The notes: generated from the sequence alone by a model not told the origin. A DNA stretch of 64,000 bases from Betaproteobacteria bacterium (GCA_016861185.1 BOKW01000002.1:62001-126000); one strand, 5' to 3'. Positions 23,694-34,089 are shown, counted from the first letter of the stretch. Program-made: numbers and translations.

Positions 23694-24998
23694 ATGAACC
23701 TGTACGCGAAGCTCGTCGCGCGCGAACGCGAAGGCCGGCCCTTGCGCGTCGGCCTGATCGGCGCCGGCAAGTTCGGCTCGATGTATCTGTCGCAGGCGCG
23801 GCGCACACCGGGCATGCGCCTGACGACGGTGGCGGACCTCGATCCGCGACGCGCCAAGGAGGCGCTGCGGCGCGTCGGCTGGCGCGACGACGAAATGCAG
23901 CGCATCGCGTTCACCGACGACGGCACCGGACTGATCGCCTCGGACGACGTCGACATCGCGATCGACGCGACCGGCGCGCCGGCGGCCGGCATCGCGCACG
24001 TGCTCGCCTGCTGCGAGCACGGCAAGCACATCGTGATGGTCAACGTCGAAGCCGACGCGCTCGCCGGCCCTTTGCTCGCGCAGCGCGCGCGGCAGGCGGG
24101 CATCGTCTATTCGCTCGCCTACGGCGACCAGCCGGCGCTGATCTGCGAGCTGGTCGACTGGGCGCGCGCGTGCGGATTCGAGGTGATCGCCGCGGGCAAG
24201 GGAACGAAGTACCTGCCCGAGTTTCACGCGTCGACTCCGGACACGGTGTGGACCCACTACGGGCTGACGCCGGAGGACGCGCGCGCGGGCGGCTTGAATG
24301 CGCAGATGTTCAACAGTTTTCTCGACGGCACCAAGAGCGCGATCGAGATGTGCGCGGTGGCGAACGCCACCGGCCTGGCTGCGCCCGAGGGGCTGAGCTT
24401 TCCGCCGTGCAGCGTCGACGACCTGCCGCGCGTGCTGCGGCCGCGGGAGGAAGGCGGCGCGCTCCAGCATCGCGGCCAGGTCGAAGTGATCTCCAGCCTT
24501 GAACGCAACGGGCGGGCCGTGTTTCGCGACCTGCGCTGGGGCGTGTACGTGACGTTCGCGGGCGGCAGCGACTACGTCGAGCGCTGCTTCAGGGAATACG
24601 GGCTGGTCACCGATCCGAGCGGCAAGTACACGGCGATGTACAAGCCGTATCACCTGATCGGGCTCGAACTGGGCATCAGCGTCGCCAGCGTGGGTCTGCG
24701 CGGCGAGCCGACGGGCGCGCCGATCGCCTTCAACGCCGACGTGGTTGCGACCGCCAAGCGCGATTTGAGAGCCGGCGAAGCGCTCGACGGCGAAGGCGGC
24801 TATACAGTGTACGGGCGGTTGATGCCGGCGGCGGAGTCGCTTCGCATCGGCGGCCTGCCGCTCGGGCTCGCGCACAGGCTGCGTCTGAAGAACGCAGTCG
24901 CGTCCGGGGCCGCTGTGCGCTGGCACGATGTCGAGATCGACGAAAACGATCCCGCCGTGCGCTTCCGGCGCGAGATGGAACGGTCGCTCGCGTCCTGA
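23694..24998 (+). CDS. NAD(P)-dependent oxidoreductase with C-terminal SAF domain (homoserine dehydrogenase-like)
   Basis: Protein of 434 residues. The N-terminal Rossmann fold (RVGLIGAGKFGSMYLSQ, 18-34) resembles homoserine dehydrogenase. A middle catalytic-like domain follows, and a SAF domain near residues 350-410 (VVATAKRDLRAGEALDGEGG) resembles FlgA and sialic-acid synthase antifreeze-like modules. Proteins of this arrangement (COG4091-type) lack an established reaction. ATG 23694 is six bases after the ftsB stop, so co-transcription is likely. It is not a standard division gene. Confidence 0.78.
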   Translation: MNLYAKLVAREREGRPLRVGLIGAGKFGSMYLSQARRTPGMRLTTVADLDPRRAKEALRRVGWRDDEMQRIAFTDDGTGLIASDDVDIAIDATGAPAAGIAHVLACCEHGKHIVMVNVEADALAGPLLAQRARQAGIVYSLAYGDQPALICELVDWARACGFEVIAAGKGTKYLPEFHASTPDTVWTHYGLTPEDARAGGLNAQMFNSFLDGTKSAIEMCAVANATGLAAPEGLSFPPCSVDDLPRVLRPREEGGALQHRGQVEVISSLERNGRAVFRDLRWGVYVTFAGGSDYVERCFREYGLVTDPSGKYTAMYKPYHLIGLELGISVASVGLRGEPTGAPIAFNADVVATAKRDLRAGEALDGEGGYTVYGRLMPAAESLRIGGLPLGLAHRLRLKNAVASGAAVRWHDVEIDENDPAVRFRREMERSLAS

Positions 24999-25016
24999 AG
25001 AACGTCCGCCAGCGCC

Positions 25017-25376
25017 TTACGGCCAGACGCCGTAGTAGCCGAAGCCAAGCGACCAGCGCGGGCGCCAGCCCCAGTGCGGGCCGTACCAGTAGCGGCCGTG
25101 AGGCCAGACGCGACCGTAGTGCAGATCGAAGTAGTACTGCTGGTTGGCGCGGCGCCACGCTTCGAGCTGTTCCTCACGCTCGCGGGCGGCGCTCTGCTCG
25201 GCCAGGATCTGCGCGTTCTGTTGCGCCATTTGCCGCGCCTGCTCCAGCGTCAGCGTCGGCGGCGCGGCGGCCTCGGACGAGGGCAGCCGCTCGACCCGGC
25301 TGCCGTCGGGCAGCGGCGTCGTTGCACAGCCGGCGAGCAATCCGCCGATCAGGATCGCGATCGCGTTGCGAAACAT
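25017..25376 (-). CDS. Small predicted lipoprotein
   Basis: Protein of 119 residues with a lipoprotein signal peptide and lipobox LAGC (cysteine at 17). A coiled-coil-prone stretch (LEQARQMAQQNAQILAEQSA) and an aromatic Gly/Tyr/Trp-rich tail (YGPHWGWRPRWSLGFGYYG) follow. The start at 25376 is chosen over an upstream ATG because AGGAGGACGC sits directly before it and it opens the signal peptide. Function unknown; probably outer-membrane attached. It begins 19 bp after hslO ends. Confidence 0.8.
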   Translation of the reverse strand: MFRNAIAILIGGLLAGCATTPLPDGSRVERLPSSEAAAPPTLTLEQARQMAQQNAQILAEQSAAREREEQLEAWRRANQQYYFDLHYGRVWPHGRYWYGPHWGWRPRWSLGFGYYGVWP

Positions 25377-25395
25377 GCGTCCTCCTGCCGGGACG

Positions 25396-26310
25396 TCAGT
25401 GCAGCGAATCCTGCGCGCCCATGTCGGTCGATCCGGTCGAGAACAACTGCCCCACGTCGACCGCATCGAACTCGTGACGCGCGTTGCAGAAGTCGCAGGT
25501 GACCGTCACGGAGCCGAGCTCCGCGACGATCGAGTCGACTTCCTCGCGTCCCAGCGAAACCAGCATACGCCCGATGCGCGCGCGCGAACACGTGCATTGG
25601 AAACGAGGTGTAAGTCGGGCGACGGCGTCGAGCCGTTCCTGCCAGTACAGGCGCCGCACGAGTTCGTCAGGTCCGATCGAAAGCAGCTCGCGCGAGTCGA
25701 GCGTGCTCGCGAGCGTGACGGCGCGCTGCCAGGTTTCGCCGTGATCGTCCTCGCCGATGCGTCCGCCTTCGCGCGGCAGCCGCTGCAGCAGCAGCCCGGC
25801 CGCGCCGGCGCCATCGGCGGCAAGCCACAGCCGCGTGTCGAGCTGCTCGGAGCGGCGCATGTAGCTCTCGAGCGCCTGCGCGATCGAAGCGCCTTCCAGC
25901 GGCACGACGCCCTGGTAAGGCTGCTGGCCGGGTTGCGGATCTCTCGGATCGAGCGTGATCGCGCAGCGACCATGCCCGCCGGCGTTGACCAGTTCGCGCA
26001 GGCCAGCGCCGTCGGGGACATGAGCGCCGGCGCGCAGCTTGGCGGTCGCGCGCAGCGCGAGGTCGGGCTGGCACTCGACGACCAGCAACTTGACCGGCCC
26101 GTCGCCGTGGATCTGGAACACCAGCGCGCCGTTGAACTTGATCGTCGTCGACAGCAGCGCCGCGGCCGCGGTCATTTCGCCCAGCAGCCGCGCGACCGGC
26201 GGCGGGTAGTCGTGCAACGCGATCATCTGCTGCCACGCTTCGCGCAGTTGCACGACCTCGCCGCGCACCGGCGCGCCGTCGAACAGGAATTTCAGCAGCG
26301 CGTCGTTCAA
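25396..26310 (-). CDS. hslO: Hsp33 redox-regulated chaperone
   Basis: Cytosolic holdase activated by oxidative unfolding; 304 residues. The zinc/redox switch is intact: CTC (in FQCTCSRARIG) and CDFC (in VTCDFCNARHEFD), the CXC and CXXC pairs. The start is TTG at 26310 (LNDALLKFLFD), which overlaps the stop of the upstream gamma-carbonic-anhydrase-like gene as TTGA. No ATG or GTG gives the proper N-terminus. Confidence 0.94.
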   Translation of the reverse strand: MNDALLKFLFDGAPVRGEVVQLREAWQQMIALHDYPPPVARLLGEMTAAAALLSTTIKFNGALVFQIHGDGPVKLLVVECQPDLALRATAKLRAGAHVPDGAGLRELVNAGGHGRCAITLDPRDPQPGQQPYQGVVPLEGASIAQALESYMRRSEQLDTRLWLAADGAGAAGLLLQRLPREGGRIGEDDHGETWQRAVTLASTLDSRELLSIGPDELVRRLYWQERLDAVARLTPRFQCTCSRARIGRMLVSLGREEVDSIVAELGSVTVTCDFCNARHEFDAVDVGQLFSTGSTDMGAQDSLH

Positions 26311-27359
26311 GGTCGGGCGGCGCGCGCGGCCAGCGCCTGCACGCGCTTCAGTTCTTCGGCGTAGTCGCAGTAGGTGCCGATCGTCTCGGCGATCATCGCG
26401 CGCTTGCGCTCGTCGAGCGGCCCGAGCGCGCGCGCGGGCTGGCCGCCCCACAGCTTGCCGCTGGTCAGCACCTGGCCGGGCAGGGTCGTCGCACCGGCCG
26501 CGAGAAACACGTCGTCCTCGACCCGTGTTCCGCTCGCCACCACGCTGCCGATGCCGATCAGACAGCGGTCGCCGATCGTGCAGTCGACCATCTGCACGTT
26601 GTGGCCGATGGTCGCGTCGCGTCCGATCTCGAGCCGGCCGCCGGGGCCGCAACGCAGCAGCGAGTTGTCCTGCACGTTGCTGCGCTCGCCGATCGTGATC
26701 TGCCCGCCGTCGGCGTCGAGCTCGCACCCGTACCAGATGTTGACGCGCGCCGCGGCGTCGATGTCGCCGCGCAGCGTGGCGGTGTTGGCGACGAACACGC
26801 TGGCGTCGAGCGGTTCGCGCAGGTCCGATGCCGGAAGCGAAGCGCTGCCGGCGGCGGCGCCGCGCGCGCGCAACGCGGCGCGCCGCTGCGCAAGTTCGTC
26901 CTCGGCCAGCGGCCGTTCCGGCTTCGCAGGTCGACCGGCATAGACGAAACCGCCCGGCAGACGCGAGCGCGGAAAAACGACGGCGTCGGCGGCGAGCACG
27001 ACGCCGGGCTCCAGCACCGAGCCGTCGAGAATGACGGCGCGCTCCTCGAGCACGCAGCCGTCGCCGACCTCGCAGGCGTGCACGACCGCGTATTCGCCGA
27101 TCGTCACATCGTCGCCGAGCAGCGTCGGATACACGTCGTGGGCGATGTGCACGGTCGCGCGGCGCCCCATGTGCAGGCTCTTGCCCGCGCGCACGTAATG
27201 CCCGTCGGCACGGATGACGGCGCCGGGCCCGAACCAAGCATGGGCGCCGAGCGTCACGCGGCCGACGATCGCGGCGCCGGCGCCGAAGTGCAGCGGGGGG
27301 CCGGCCAGTTGCGGGTGCTCGCCGCGGTAAGCGAGGAGATTCGTTCGAACGGATGACAT
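26307..27359 (-). CDS. Gamma-carbonic-anhydrase-like protein with two left-handed beta-helix domains
   Basis: Hexapeptide-repeat protein of 350 residues, about twice the usual length for this family. The first domain (about 20-150) contains HIAHDVYPTLLGDDVTIGEY. The second (about 180-330) contains VNIWYGCELDADGGQITIGE and IGHNVQMVDCTIGDRCLIGI, which resemble the zinc and substrate segments of gamma carbonic anhydrases. The ligand histidines look incomplete in each half. A linker rich in Ala, Arg and Glu joins them. It is 70 bp downstream of the mutase large subunit and coupled to hslO. Confidence 0.8.
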   Translation of the reverse strand: MSSVRTNLLAYRGEHPQLAGPPLHFGAGAAIVGRVTLGAHAWFGPGAVIRADGHYVRAGKSLHMGRRATVHIAHDVYPTLLGDDVTIGEYAVVHACEVGDGCVLEERAVILDGSVLEPGVVLAADAVVFPRSRLPGGFVYAGRPAKPERPLAEDELAQRRAALRARGAAAGSASLPASDLREPLDASVFVANTATLRGDIDAAARVNIWYGCELDADGGQITIGERSNVQDNSLLRCGPGGRLEIGRDATIGHNVQMVDCTIGDRCLIGIGSVVASGTRVEDDVFLAAGATTLPGQVLTSGKLWGGQPARALGPLDERKRAMIAETIGTYCDYAEELKRVQALAARAARP

Positions 27360-27429
27360 GAGATCGGGCGGCCAGCGGGCATCCGCCGGAATCGGAAACG
27401 GGACGGCCGCAAGGTTAGCGCAGCCCGCG

Positions 27430-29104
27430 TCAGTACACCGGCGTCTCGCGGTACGTGCCCCACAGTCCCTTCAGTTTCTCGACGATGTCGCCCATCGTCG
27501 CGCCGTTCTTCACCAGCTCGATCGTGATCGGCATGATGTTCCGGCGCTCGTCCTTGGCCACTTCGACGAGTTGCGCGAGCAGTTGCTGGACCTTCGCGTT
27601 GTCGCGCTCGCGCCGCACGCGCTGCGTGCGCGCGATCTGGCGGTCGGCCGTGGTCTGGTCGTACGGGTGGATGTCGATGTCGACGTGCTCCTCCTGCTCG
27701 ACGTAGCGGTTGACGCCGATCACCGCCTTGTCGCCCGACTGTTTGCGCAGGGCAGTTTCGTAGGCGAAGTCGGCGATGTGCTTCTGGAACCAGCCCTGCT
27801 CGATCAGCCTGATCGTGCCGCCGCGCTCGTCGATCTCCTTCAGGATGTCGAAGATGCGGCGCTCGTATTCGGTGGTCAGCGCCTCGACGAAGTACGAGCC
27901 GCCGAGCGGGTCGACGACGTTCGCCACATTCGACTCCTCGGCGATGATCTGCTGCGTGCGCAGCGCGATCTTCATCGCCTCCTCGGTCGGGATCGCGAAG
28001 GCCTCGTCGTAGCCGTTCGTGTGCAGCGACTGCGCGCCGCCGAGCACCGCGGAGAGCGCCTGCAGCGTCGTGCGCACGATGTTGATCTGGTACTGCGGCT
28101 TGGTCAGCGTGGCCGCCGCCGTCTGGCAGTGGAAGCGCAGCCGCATGCTGTCCGGGTCCTTCGCACCGAAGCGTTCCTTCATGATCTTCGCGTAGCAGCG
28201 GCGCAGCGCGCGGAACTTGGCGATCTCCTCGAAGAAGTCGCCTTGCGAGACGAAGAAGAACGCGAGTCGCGGCGCGAACTCGTCGACCTGCATGCCGGTC
28301 TTCAGCACCTCTTCGACGTAGACGATCAGGTTGGCCAGCGTGAACGCTGCTTCGTGCAGCGGCGAGGAACCCGCTTCGGAGATGTGGTAACCGGACAGGT
28401 TGATCGGGTTGTAGCGCTTCAGGTTGCGCGCCGAGTACGTGATGATGTCGCGCACGATGCGCACCGACGGCGCGATCGGGTAGATGTACTCCTTCTGCGC
28501 CATGTACTCCTTCAGGATGTCGGCCTGCACGGTGCCGGACAGCTTGTTCAGGTCGTAGCCGCGCTTCTGCGCGAGCGCGACGTACATCGCGAGCAGGATC
28601 CAAGCGGTCGGGTTGATCGTCATCGACACCGAGATCTTCTCCAGGTCGATGCCGTCGAACAGCGCTTCCATGTCCGCCAGCGTGTCGATCGCCACGCCTT
28701 CGCGTCCGACTTCGCCGTCGCTCATCGGATGATCGGAGTCGTAGCCCATCAGCGTGGGCATGTCGAAGTCGGTCGAAATCCCCGTCTGCCCCTGGGCGAT
28801 CAGGAACTTGAAGCGCTTGTTCGTGTCTTCGCCGGTGCCGAAGCCGGCGATCTGCCGCATCGTCCAGGTGCGGCCGCGATACATCGTCGGGTAGGGCCCG
28901 CGCGTGAACGGATAGCGGCCGGGCAGGCCGATGTCCTCGAGCGGCGTGTCGGCGAGATCCGCCGCCGTGTAGACGCGCTTGACCGCGATGTCGCCGGTCG
29001 TGAAGAACTGCTCGCGGCGCTCGGGCTGGCGGGCGAGGAAGGCGGCGACTTCGCGCGCCTCCCAGTCGCGCACTTCGCGCTGCAGCTTGTCGAGGGTGGC
29101 CGGG

Positions 29105-29118
<14 letters not shown>
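27430..29118 (-). CDS. hcmA: B12-dependent acyl-CoA mutase large subunit, probably 2-hydroxyisobutyryl-CoA mutase HcmA
   Basis: Substrate-binding TIM-barrel subunit of 562 residues with no B12 domain of its own. It aligns to methylmalonyl-CoA mutase, but the residue that is Tyr in that enzyme (RQYAGF) is Ile90 here (RQIAGF). Asp117 lies in GISTDFDMPT, and Gln208 (EYMAQKEYIYP) replaces the methylmalonyl-binding Arg. As I recall, Ile90, Asp117 and Gln208 are the residues of 2-hydroxyisobutyryl-CoA mutase, and 562 residues is its length. It overlaps the GTPase gene by 14 bp. An isobutyryl- or another acyl-CoA mutase is the main alternative. Confidence 0.82.
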
Positions 29119-30087
<969 letters not shown>

Positions 30088-30091
<4 letters not shown>

Positions 30092-31536
30092 GCGCGTCCC
30101 GTTCCCTCGAGCTGCGTGCGCATCTCGCGGAAGACCTCGCGGTCGTCGATCACGCGGCGCGCCTTGAAGTCGGTGCGCGGCAGCGTCCCCGGCGCGGCGA
30201 TCTCGACGCGCGCGCGTACGCCGAGCAGGGTCTGCAGCTTGTGCGCGACCTCGGCCTGGAAACTCTCGATCGCCGCCGCGCCATCGCGATGCAGGCCGTC
30301 GGTCGGCTCCACCCGCAGCAGCAGTTCGTCCATCGCCGCCTCGCGCGTGATGACGATCCGGTGCTCGCCGCCGTAGCCCGCGAGCTGGTTGACCACCGCG
30401 TCGACCTCGCTCGGATAGACGTTCTCCCCGCGGATCGTGAACATGTCGTCGATGCGCCCGAAGATGCCCTGCGGCAGCCGCGGATAGGTGCGTCCGCACG
30501 GGTTCGGCTCGTCCACCCACAGCGTGAGATCGCCCGACAGCAACCGGATCATCGGCTGGCTGGTGCGTTCCAGGTGCGTGTAGACGGGCGTGCCGCGCTG
30601 GCCGTACGGCACGCGCCGCAGGAATGGGTGAGATGCGGCCGGGTCGCACACTTCCGTATAGACGACGTCCTGCCAGCACAGCAGTCCCGAAGTCTCGGCG
30701 CTGCCGGCGACGTTCATCCACGGCGACATCTCCGCCATCGAACCGCAGTCGATCACCTGCGCGCCGTACAACGACTCGATGCGATCCTTGACGCCGGGCA
30801 CCGATGCGCCCGGCTCGCCGGAGAAGAACAGGACCTTCAGTCCGAAGTCGCGCGGATCGAGCTTCTCCTCGCGTGCGACCTCGGCCAGATGGATGGCGTA
30901 GCTCGGCGTGCCGTAGAACGCCTTCGGCTTCATCAGGTGCAGCCACTGCGCCAGCCGCGCGCTCATGCCGGGCGCGCCCGCGCCGAAGGGAAAGGCCTTT
31001 GCTCCCAGCCGCTCCGCGCCGGCGAGCGCGCCCCAGCTTCCCATGTAGAGGCTGAACACCGCGGCGATGCAGATCATGTCGCCGGGCCGCAGCCCCATGC
31101 CCCACATGATGCGGGCGTGCGCATTGGCGATCGCGTCCCAGTCGCCGCGGCCGATCGCGAACGCCGTCGGCCGGCCGGTCGTTCCGCTCGTGCCGTGCAC
31201 GTGGAAGACCTCGGACTCGGCCACGCACAGGTAGTCGCCGAAAGGCGGATACGCCGCCTGCGCTTCGCGCAGGTCCTTCTTCTGGATCACCGGGACCTTG
31301 TCTTCGAAGTCCTCGAGCGAACGAAGCTGGTCGGGATGAAAGCCGGCTTCGTCCCACTTGCGGCGATAGAAGGGCGCGTGCTCGTAGGCGTAGCGGCAGA
31401 CGAGCTGCAGTCGCTCGAGGATCGCACGCTCGCGCTCGCCGGGCGGCATCGTTTCCCGCCGCGGGAACCAGTAGCGGCTGTCCGCCGGCGGCAGATAGTG
31501 CTCGTCGTAGGCGGGCGGGTAGGACCAGGCTTCCAT
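30088..31536 (-). CDS. PaaK-type acyl-CoA ligase, probable 2-hydroxyisobutyryl-CoA ligase
   Basis: Adenylate-forming CoA ligase of the phenylacetate-CoA ligase branch, 482 residues. The nucleotide loop HGTSGTTGRPT is at 114-124. Also visible are VIDCGSMAEMSPWM, GRIDDMFTIRGENVYPSEVD and the C-terminal TDFKARRV lysine region. The location between the B12 subunit and the GTPase gene of a mutase operon suggests it activates the acid whose CoA ester the mutase rearranges. The aromatic-acid preference of PaaK itself cannot be assumed. Confidence 0.83.
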
Positions 31537-31545
31537 GGCCTGACC

Positions 31546-31953
31546 TCAGCGCGGACCGCGTTCGGCGACGAGCCGGCGCAGCGTGTCGACGATTGCCTGC
31601 GGCGGCGTGTCCTGCAGCATCACTTCGCGCACGCCCATCTGCTTGAGCGCGACGACGTCCTCGTCGGGCATTACGCCGCCGGCGACGACGATGATGTCGT
31701 CGGCCCTGCGCTCCGCGAGCAGCCCGAAGATCTTCGGGAACACGGTGAGCTGCACGCCCGACAGCAGGCTCACGCCCAGCACGTCGACGTCCTCCTGGAT
31801 CGCCGTCGTGACGACTTCGTCCGGCGTTCGGTGCAGCCCCGAGTAGATGACGTCCATGCCGGCGTCGCGCAGCGCGCGCGCGACCACCTTGACGCCGCGG
31901 TCGTGACCGTCGAGGCCGACCTTGGCGAGCAGCACGCGTATCGGTGTTTCCAT
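31546..31953 (-). CDS. hcmB: B12-binding small subunit of the acyl-CoA mutase, probable HcmB
   Basis: Cobalamin-binding flavodoxin-like subunit of 135 residues. It has DGHDRG (D15, H17, G20), where His replaces the lower axial B12 ligand, then SLLSG (62-66) and VVAGG near 103-107. ATG 31953 opens the strand RVLLAKVGLDG; the longer upstream frame crosses the regulatory region and is rejected. It is the first gene of the operon hcmB-ligase-meaB-hcmA. Confidence 0.92.
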   Translation of the reverse strand: METPIRVLLAKVGLDGHDRGVKVVARALRDAGMDVIYSGLHRTPDEVVTTAIQEDVDVLGVSLLSGVQLTVFPKIFGLLAERRADDIIVVAGGVMPDEDVVALKQMGVREVMLQDTPPQAIVDTLRRLVAERGPR

Positions 31954-31955
31954 GT

Positions 31956-31984
31956 TTGTTCGAATTCCGTATTCGGTATACGAT
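31956..31984 (+). promoter_or_regulatory. Candidate promoter and GntR operator between gntR and hcmB
   Basis: TTGTTC (31956-31961), a 17-bp spacer and TACGAT (31979-31984) form a plausible promoter for the gntR gene. CGGTATACGA (31974-31983), centred on the palindrome GTATAC, matches nine of ten positions of the TNGTNNACNA half-consensus known for FadR/FCD-type GntR proteins. It overlaps the -10 element. The region is distinctly AT-rich compared with its surroundings. The hcmB promoter must also lie within 31954-32052 on the other strand. Confidence 0.5.
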
Positions 31985-32052
31985 ATGCGAAGTTTGAAAG
32001 CCCGCCGCGGCGCTGTCAACCGGTACGCGGCCGGGTCTCGATCGGAGGACCG

Positions 32053-32733
32053 ATGCAATCGCTGTTACCCCAGAAGACGCTCGTCGAGCAGGCCTACCGC
32101 ACGATCCTCGATGCGATCTGCGACGGCACGTTCAAGCCGGGCGAACGCCTGACGCAGGACGAGATCGCCGCGCGCCTGAACGTCTCACGCCAGCCGGTGA
32201 TGAGCGCGCTCGCGCTGCTGAAGAACCAGGGCTTCCTGCAGGACGCGGGACGGCGCGGGCTGGCGGTCGCGCCGATCGATCCGGCGCGCTTCGAGGCGAT
32301 CTATCAGCTTCGATCGGCCGTCGAGCCGCTGGCCGTGCGGCTGGCGACGGCACGGATGACCGCGGCGGACGCCGCGCGCGGCCGCGAACTGGTTGCGCAG
32401 GGCAAGCGGCTCGCGGCCACGGGCGACGCCAAGGCGATCCTGCAGGCCGACGTCGACTTCCACGCGTGGATCTACGCGCTGTCGGGCAATCCGCTGATCG
32501 CCGAAACGATGCAGCTCAACTGGCAGCACCTGCGCCGCGCGATGAGCGAGGTGCTGCGGCAGCCGGCGATGTCGAAGCCGGTGTGGGACGAACACGGGCG
32601 GATCGTCGAGGCGATGATCGCCGGCGATGCCGACCTGGCCGCGCAGCGGATGTACGACCACATCGTCGTCGCCTATCAACGCGTCCGCCCGCAGTTGGGC
32701 AGCGCTGAGCCCGCCGTGCGCGCCGCGGCGTAG
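32053..32733 (+). CDS. GntR-family transcriptional regulator (FCD subfamily)
   Basis: DNA-binding regulator of 226 residues. The N-terminal winged helix-turn-helix contains LTQDEIAARLNVSRQPVMSALALLKNQGFL (about 33-62). The C-terminal helical FCD ligand domain has the metal-ligand-like residues of VDFHAWIYALSGNP and the histidine of EHGRIVEAMIAGD. ATG 32053 follows GGAGG (32044-32048). It diverges from the mutase operon across 99 bp and probably controls it and itself, releasing DNA when an acid or acyl-CoA of the pathway binds. Confidence 0.92.
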   Translation: MQSLLPQKTLVEQAYRTILDAICDGTFKPGERLTQDEIAARLNVSRQPVMSALALLKNQGFLQDAGRRGLAVAPIDPARFEAIYQLRSAVEPLAVRLATARMTAADAARGRELVAQGKRLAATGDAKAILQADVDFHAWIYALSGNPLIAETMQLNWQHLRRAMSEVLRQPAMSKPVWDEHGRIVEAMIAGDADLAAQRMYDHIVVAYQRVRPQLGSAEPAVRAAA

Positions 32734-32736
32734 ACC

Positions 32737-32742
32737 TAGAAT
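32737..32742 (+). promoter_or_regulatory. Candidate -10 element (TAGAAT) for the DUF455 gene
   Basis: TAGAAT followed by CGCGC, 31 bp before the proposed TTG start. It is one of the recurrent motifs in this window. Confidence 0.35.
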
Positions 32743-32773
32743 CGCGCAAGCTCCAGCCCGCACGATTGCCCGC

Positions 32774-33574
32774 TTGAACCGCGAACTGCGCCGCGCCGCG
32801 CTCGAAGCGCTGCTCGCCGTCGAGCCGGACGAAAAGCTCGCGGCCGTCACATCGCTCGCGCGCGTGGCGTCAGAACCCGACCCGTCGCTCGAACTGGCCG
32901 AGCCGCCCGGCGTTCCCGGCCGCCCCGATCGGCCCGTGCTCGTTGCGCCGGGCGCGGTCGCATCCCGCGCCGTCGCGACCGACGAAGGCCGCGCGGCGCT
33001 GCTGCACGCGCTGGCGCATATCGAATTCAACGCGGTGAATCTCGCGCTCGACGCAGTCTGGCGTTTTCCCGCGATGCCGCGCGCGTACTACTTCGACTGG
33101 CTGCGCGTTGCGGCCGAGGAGGCGCTGCACTTCCGGCTGCTGTGCGAGCGGCTCGCGACACTCGATCGGGTCTACGGAGATTTCCCCGCGCACGACGGTT
33201 TGTGGGAAATGGCGCGCAAGACCGCGGGGGATGTCCTGGCGCGGATGGCGCTCGTGCCCCGCACGCTGGAGGCGCGCGGGCTCGATGCGTCGCCGCAGGT
33301 GCGCGCGAAGTTCGCCGCGGCCGGGGATGTAGCCTCGGCAGCGGTCGTCGACGTCATCCTGCGCGACGAGATCGATCACGTTGCGATCGGCAACCGCTGG
33401 TTCGCCTTTCTTTGCGGCGAGCGCGGCGTGCCGGTTGGGGCGACCTACGAGCGGCTATGCCGGGAGCATGCGGCACCGCGCCTGCGCGGCCCGCTGAATC
33501 TGGCAGCGCGCCGGGCGGCCGGCTTCAGCGAGGAAGAGCTGGCGGCAATGGCCCGAATTCGGCTGGAGTCCTAG
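32774..33574 (+). CDS. DUF455 ferritin-like protein
   Basis: Protein of 266 residues from TTG 32774; no ATG or GTG gives the family N-terminus (LNRELRRAALEALLAVEPDE). It is a helical ferritin-like domain with carboxylate/histidine pairs HIEFNAVNLALD, EEALHFRLLCERL and DEIDHVAIGNRWF, the pattern of a di-iron site. The family is often found in beta- and gammaproteobacteria and has no assigned reaction. Confidence 0.85.
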   Translation: MNRELRRAALEALLAVEPDEKLAAVTSLARVASEPDPSLELAEPPGVPGRPDRPVLVAPGAVASRAVATDEGRAALLHALAHIEFNAVNLALDAVWRFPAMPRAYYFDWLRVAAEEALHFRLLCERLATLDRVYGDFPAHDGLWEMARKTAGDVLARMALVPRTLEARGLDASPQVRAKFAAAGDVASAAVVDVILRDEIDHVAIGNRWFAFLCGERGVPVGATYERLCREHAAPRLRGPLNLAARRAAGFSEEELAAMARIRLES

Positions 33575-33640
33575 CGCACCTTTGGTATCCACCCTAATCC
33601 TCCGGCGTGCATCATCCGAAAGCGTCGTATGGAGGTTGGT

Positions 33641-34024
33641 ATGCCGGGCTTGGCGGGTGCGGTGCGCGATCGGCTGCGGACGATGCTGAAGATCCGCAAG
33701 CCGCGGTCCTTGCCCCGCAGGGGGCCGAAGCCGGGCGTCGGCGCCAAGATCTTCAAGGACGACGTTCGCATGACGGTGCAAGCCGGCATGAGCCACGAAC
33801 TGTGGCGCTGGCTGCAGGAACAGGGCTGGCGCGAAGTGTTGTTCCGCCCCGATCGGCGCCGCTATCGCGACGTACCGACCGCGTGGGTCACCCGCCTGAT
33901 CGACAGCGCGCCCGAAGAACGCGCAGCGTTGCTCGACGCGGCGATCGCACGCGCCGTGTACCGCGCCGGGCAGCGCTCTGGTGCAGCGGACACCACGCCC
34001 CCGGTCATTTCGCAATCGGAGTAG
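33641..34024 (+). CDS. Uncharacterised small protein, paralog 1 of a tandem pair
   Basis: Not recognised. It has 127 residues. The start is ATG 33641 because GGAGG lies at 33631-33635, which itself overlaps an upstream in-frame ATG at 33629. The N-terminus is very basic (RTMLKIRKPRSLPRRGPKPG). The core VRMTVQAGMSHELWRWLQEQ and GWREVLFRPDRRRYRDVP is shared with the next gene. No signal peptide or membrane helix. The basic start plus helical core could bind nucleic acid, but that is only a guess. Confidence 0.7.
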   Translation: MPGLAGAVRDRLRTMLKIRKPRSLPRRGPKPGVGAKIFKDDVRMTVQAGMSHELWRWLQEQGWREVLFRPDRRRYRDVPTAWVTRLIDSAPEERAALLDAAIARAVYRAGQRSGAADTTPPVISQSE

Positions 34025-34089
34025 CCCTCAGGGTTCGCGCGCACCCGTGGCGCGGACTGCGCGTCATCCGTTCGTCGTGACCGGCGAGT

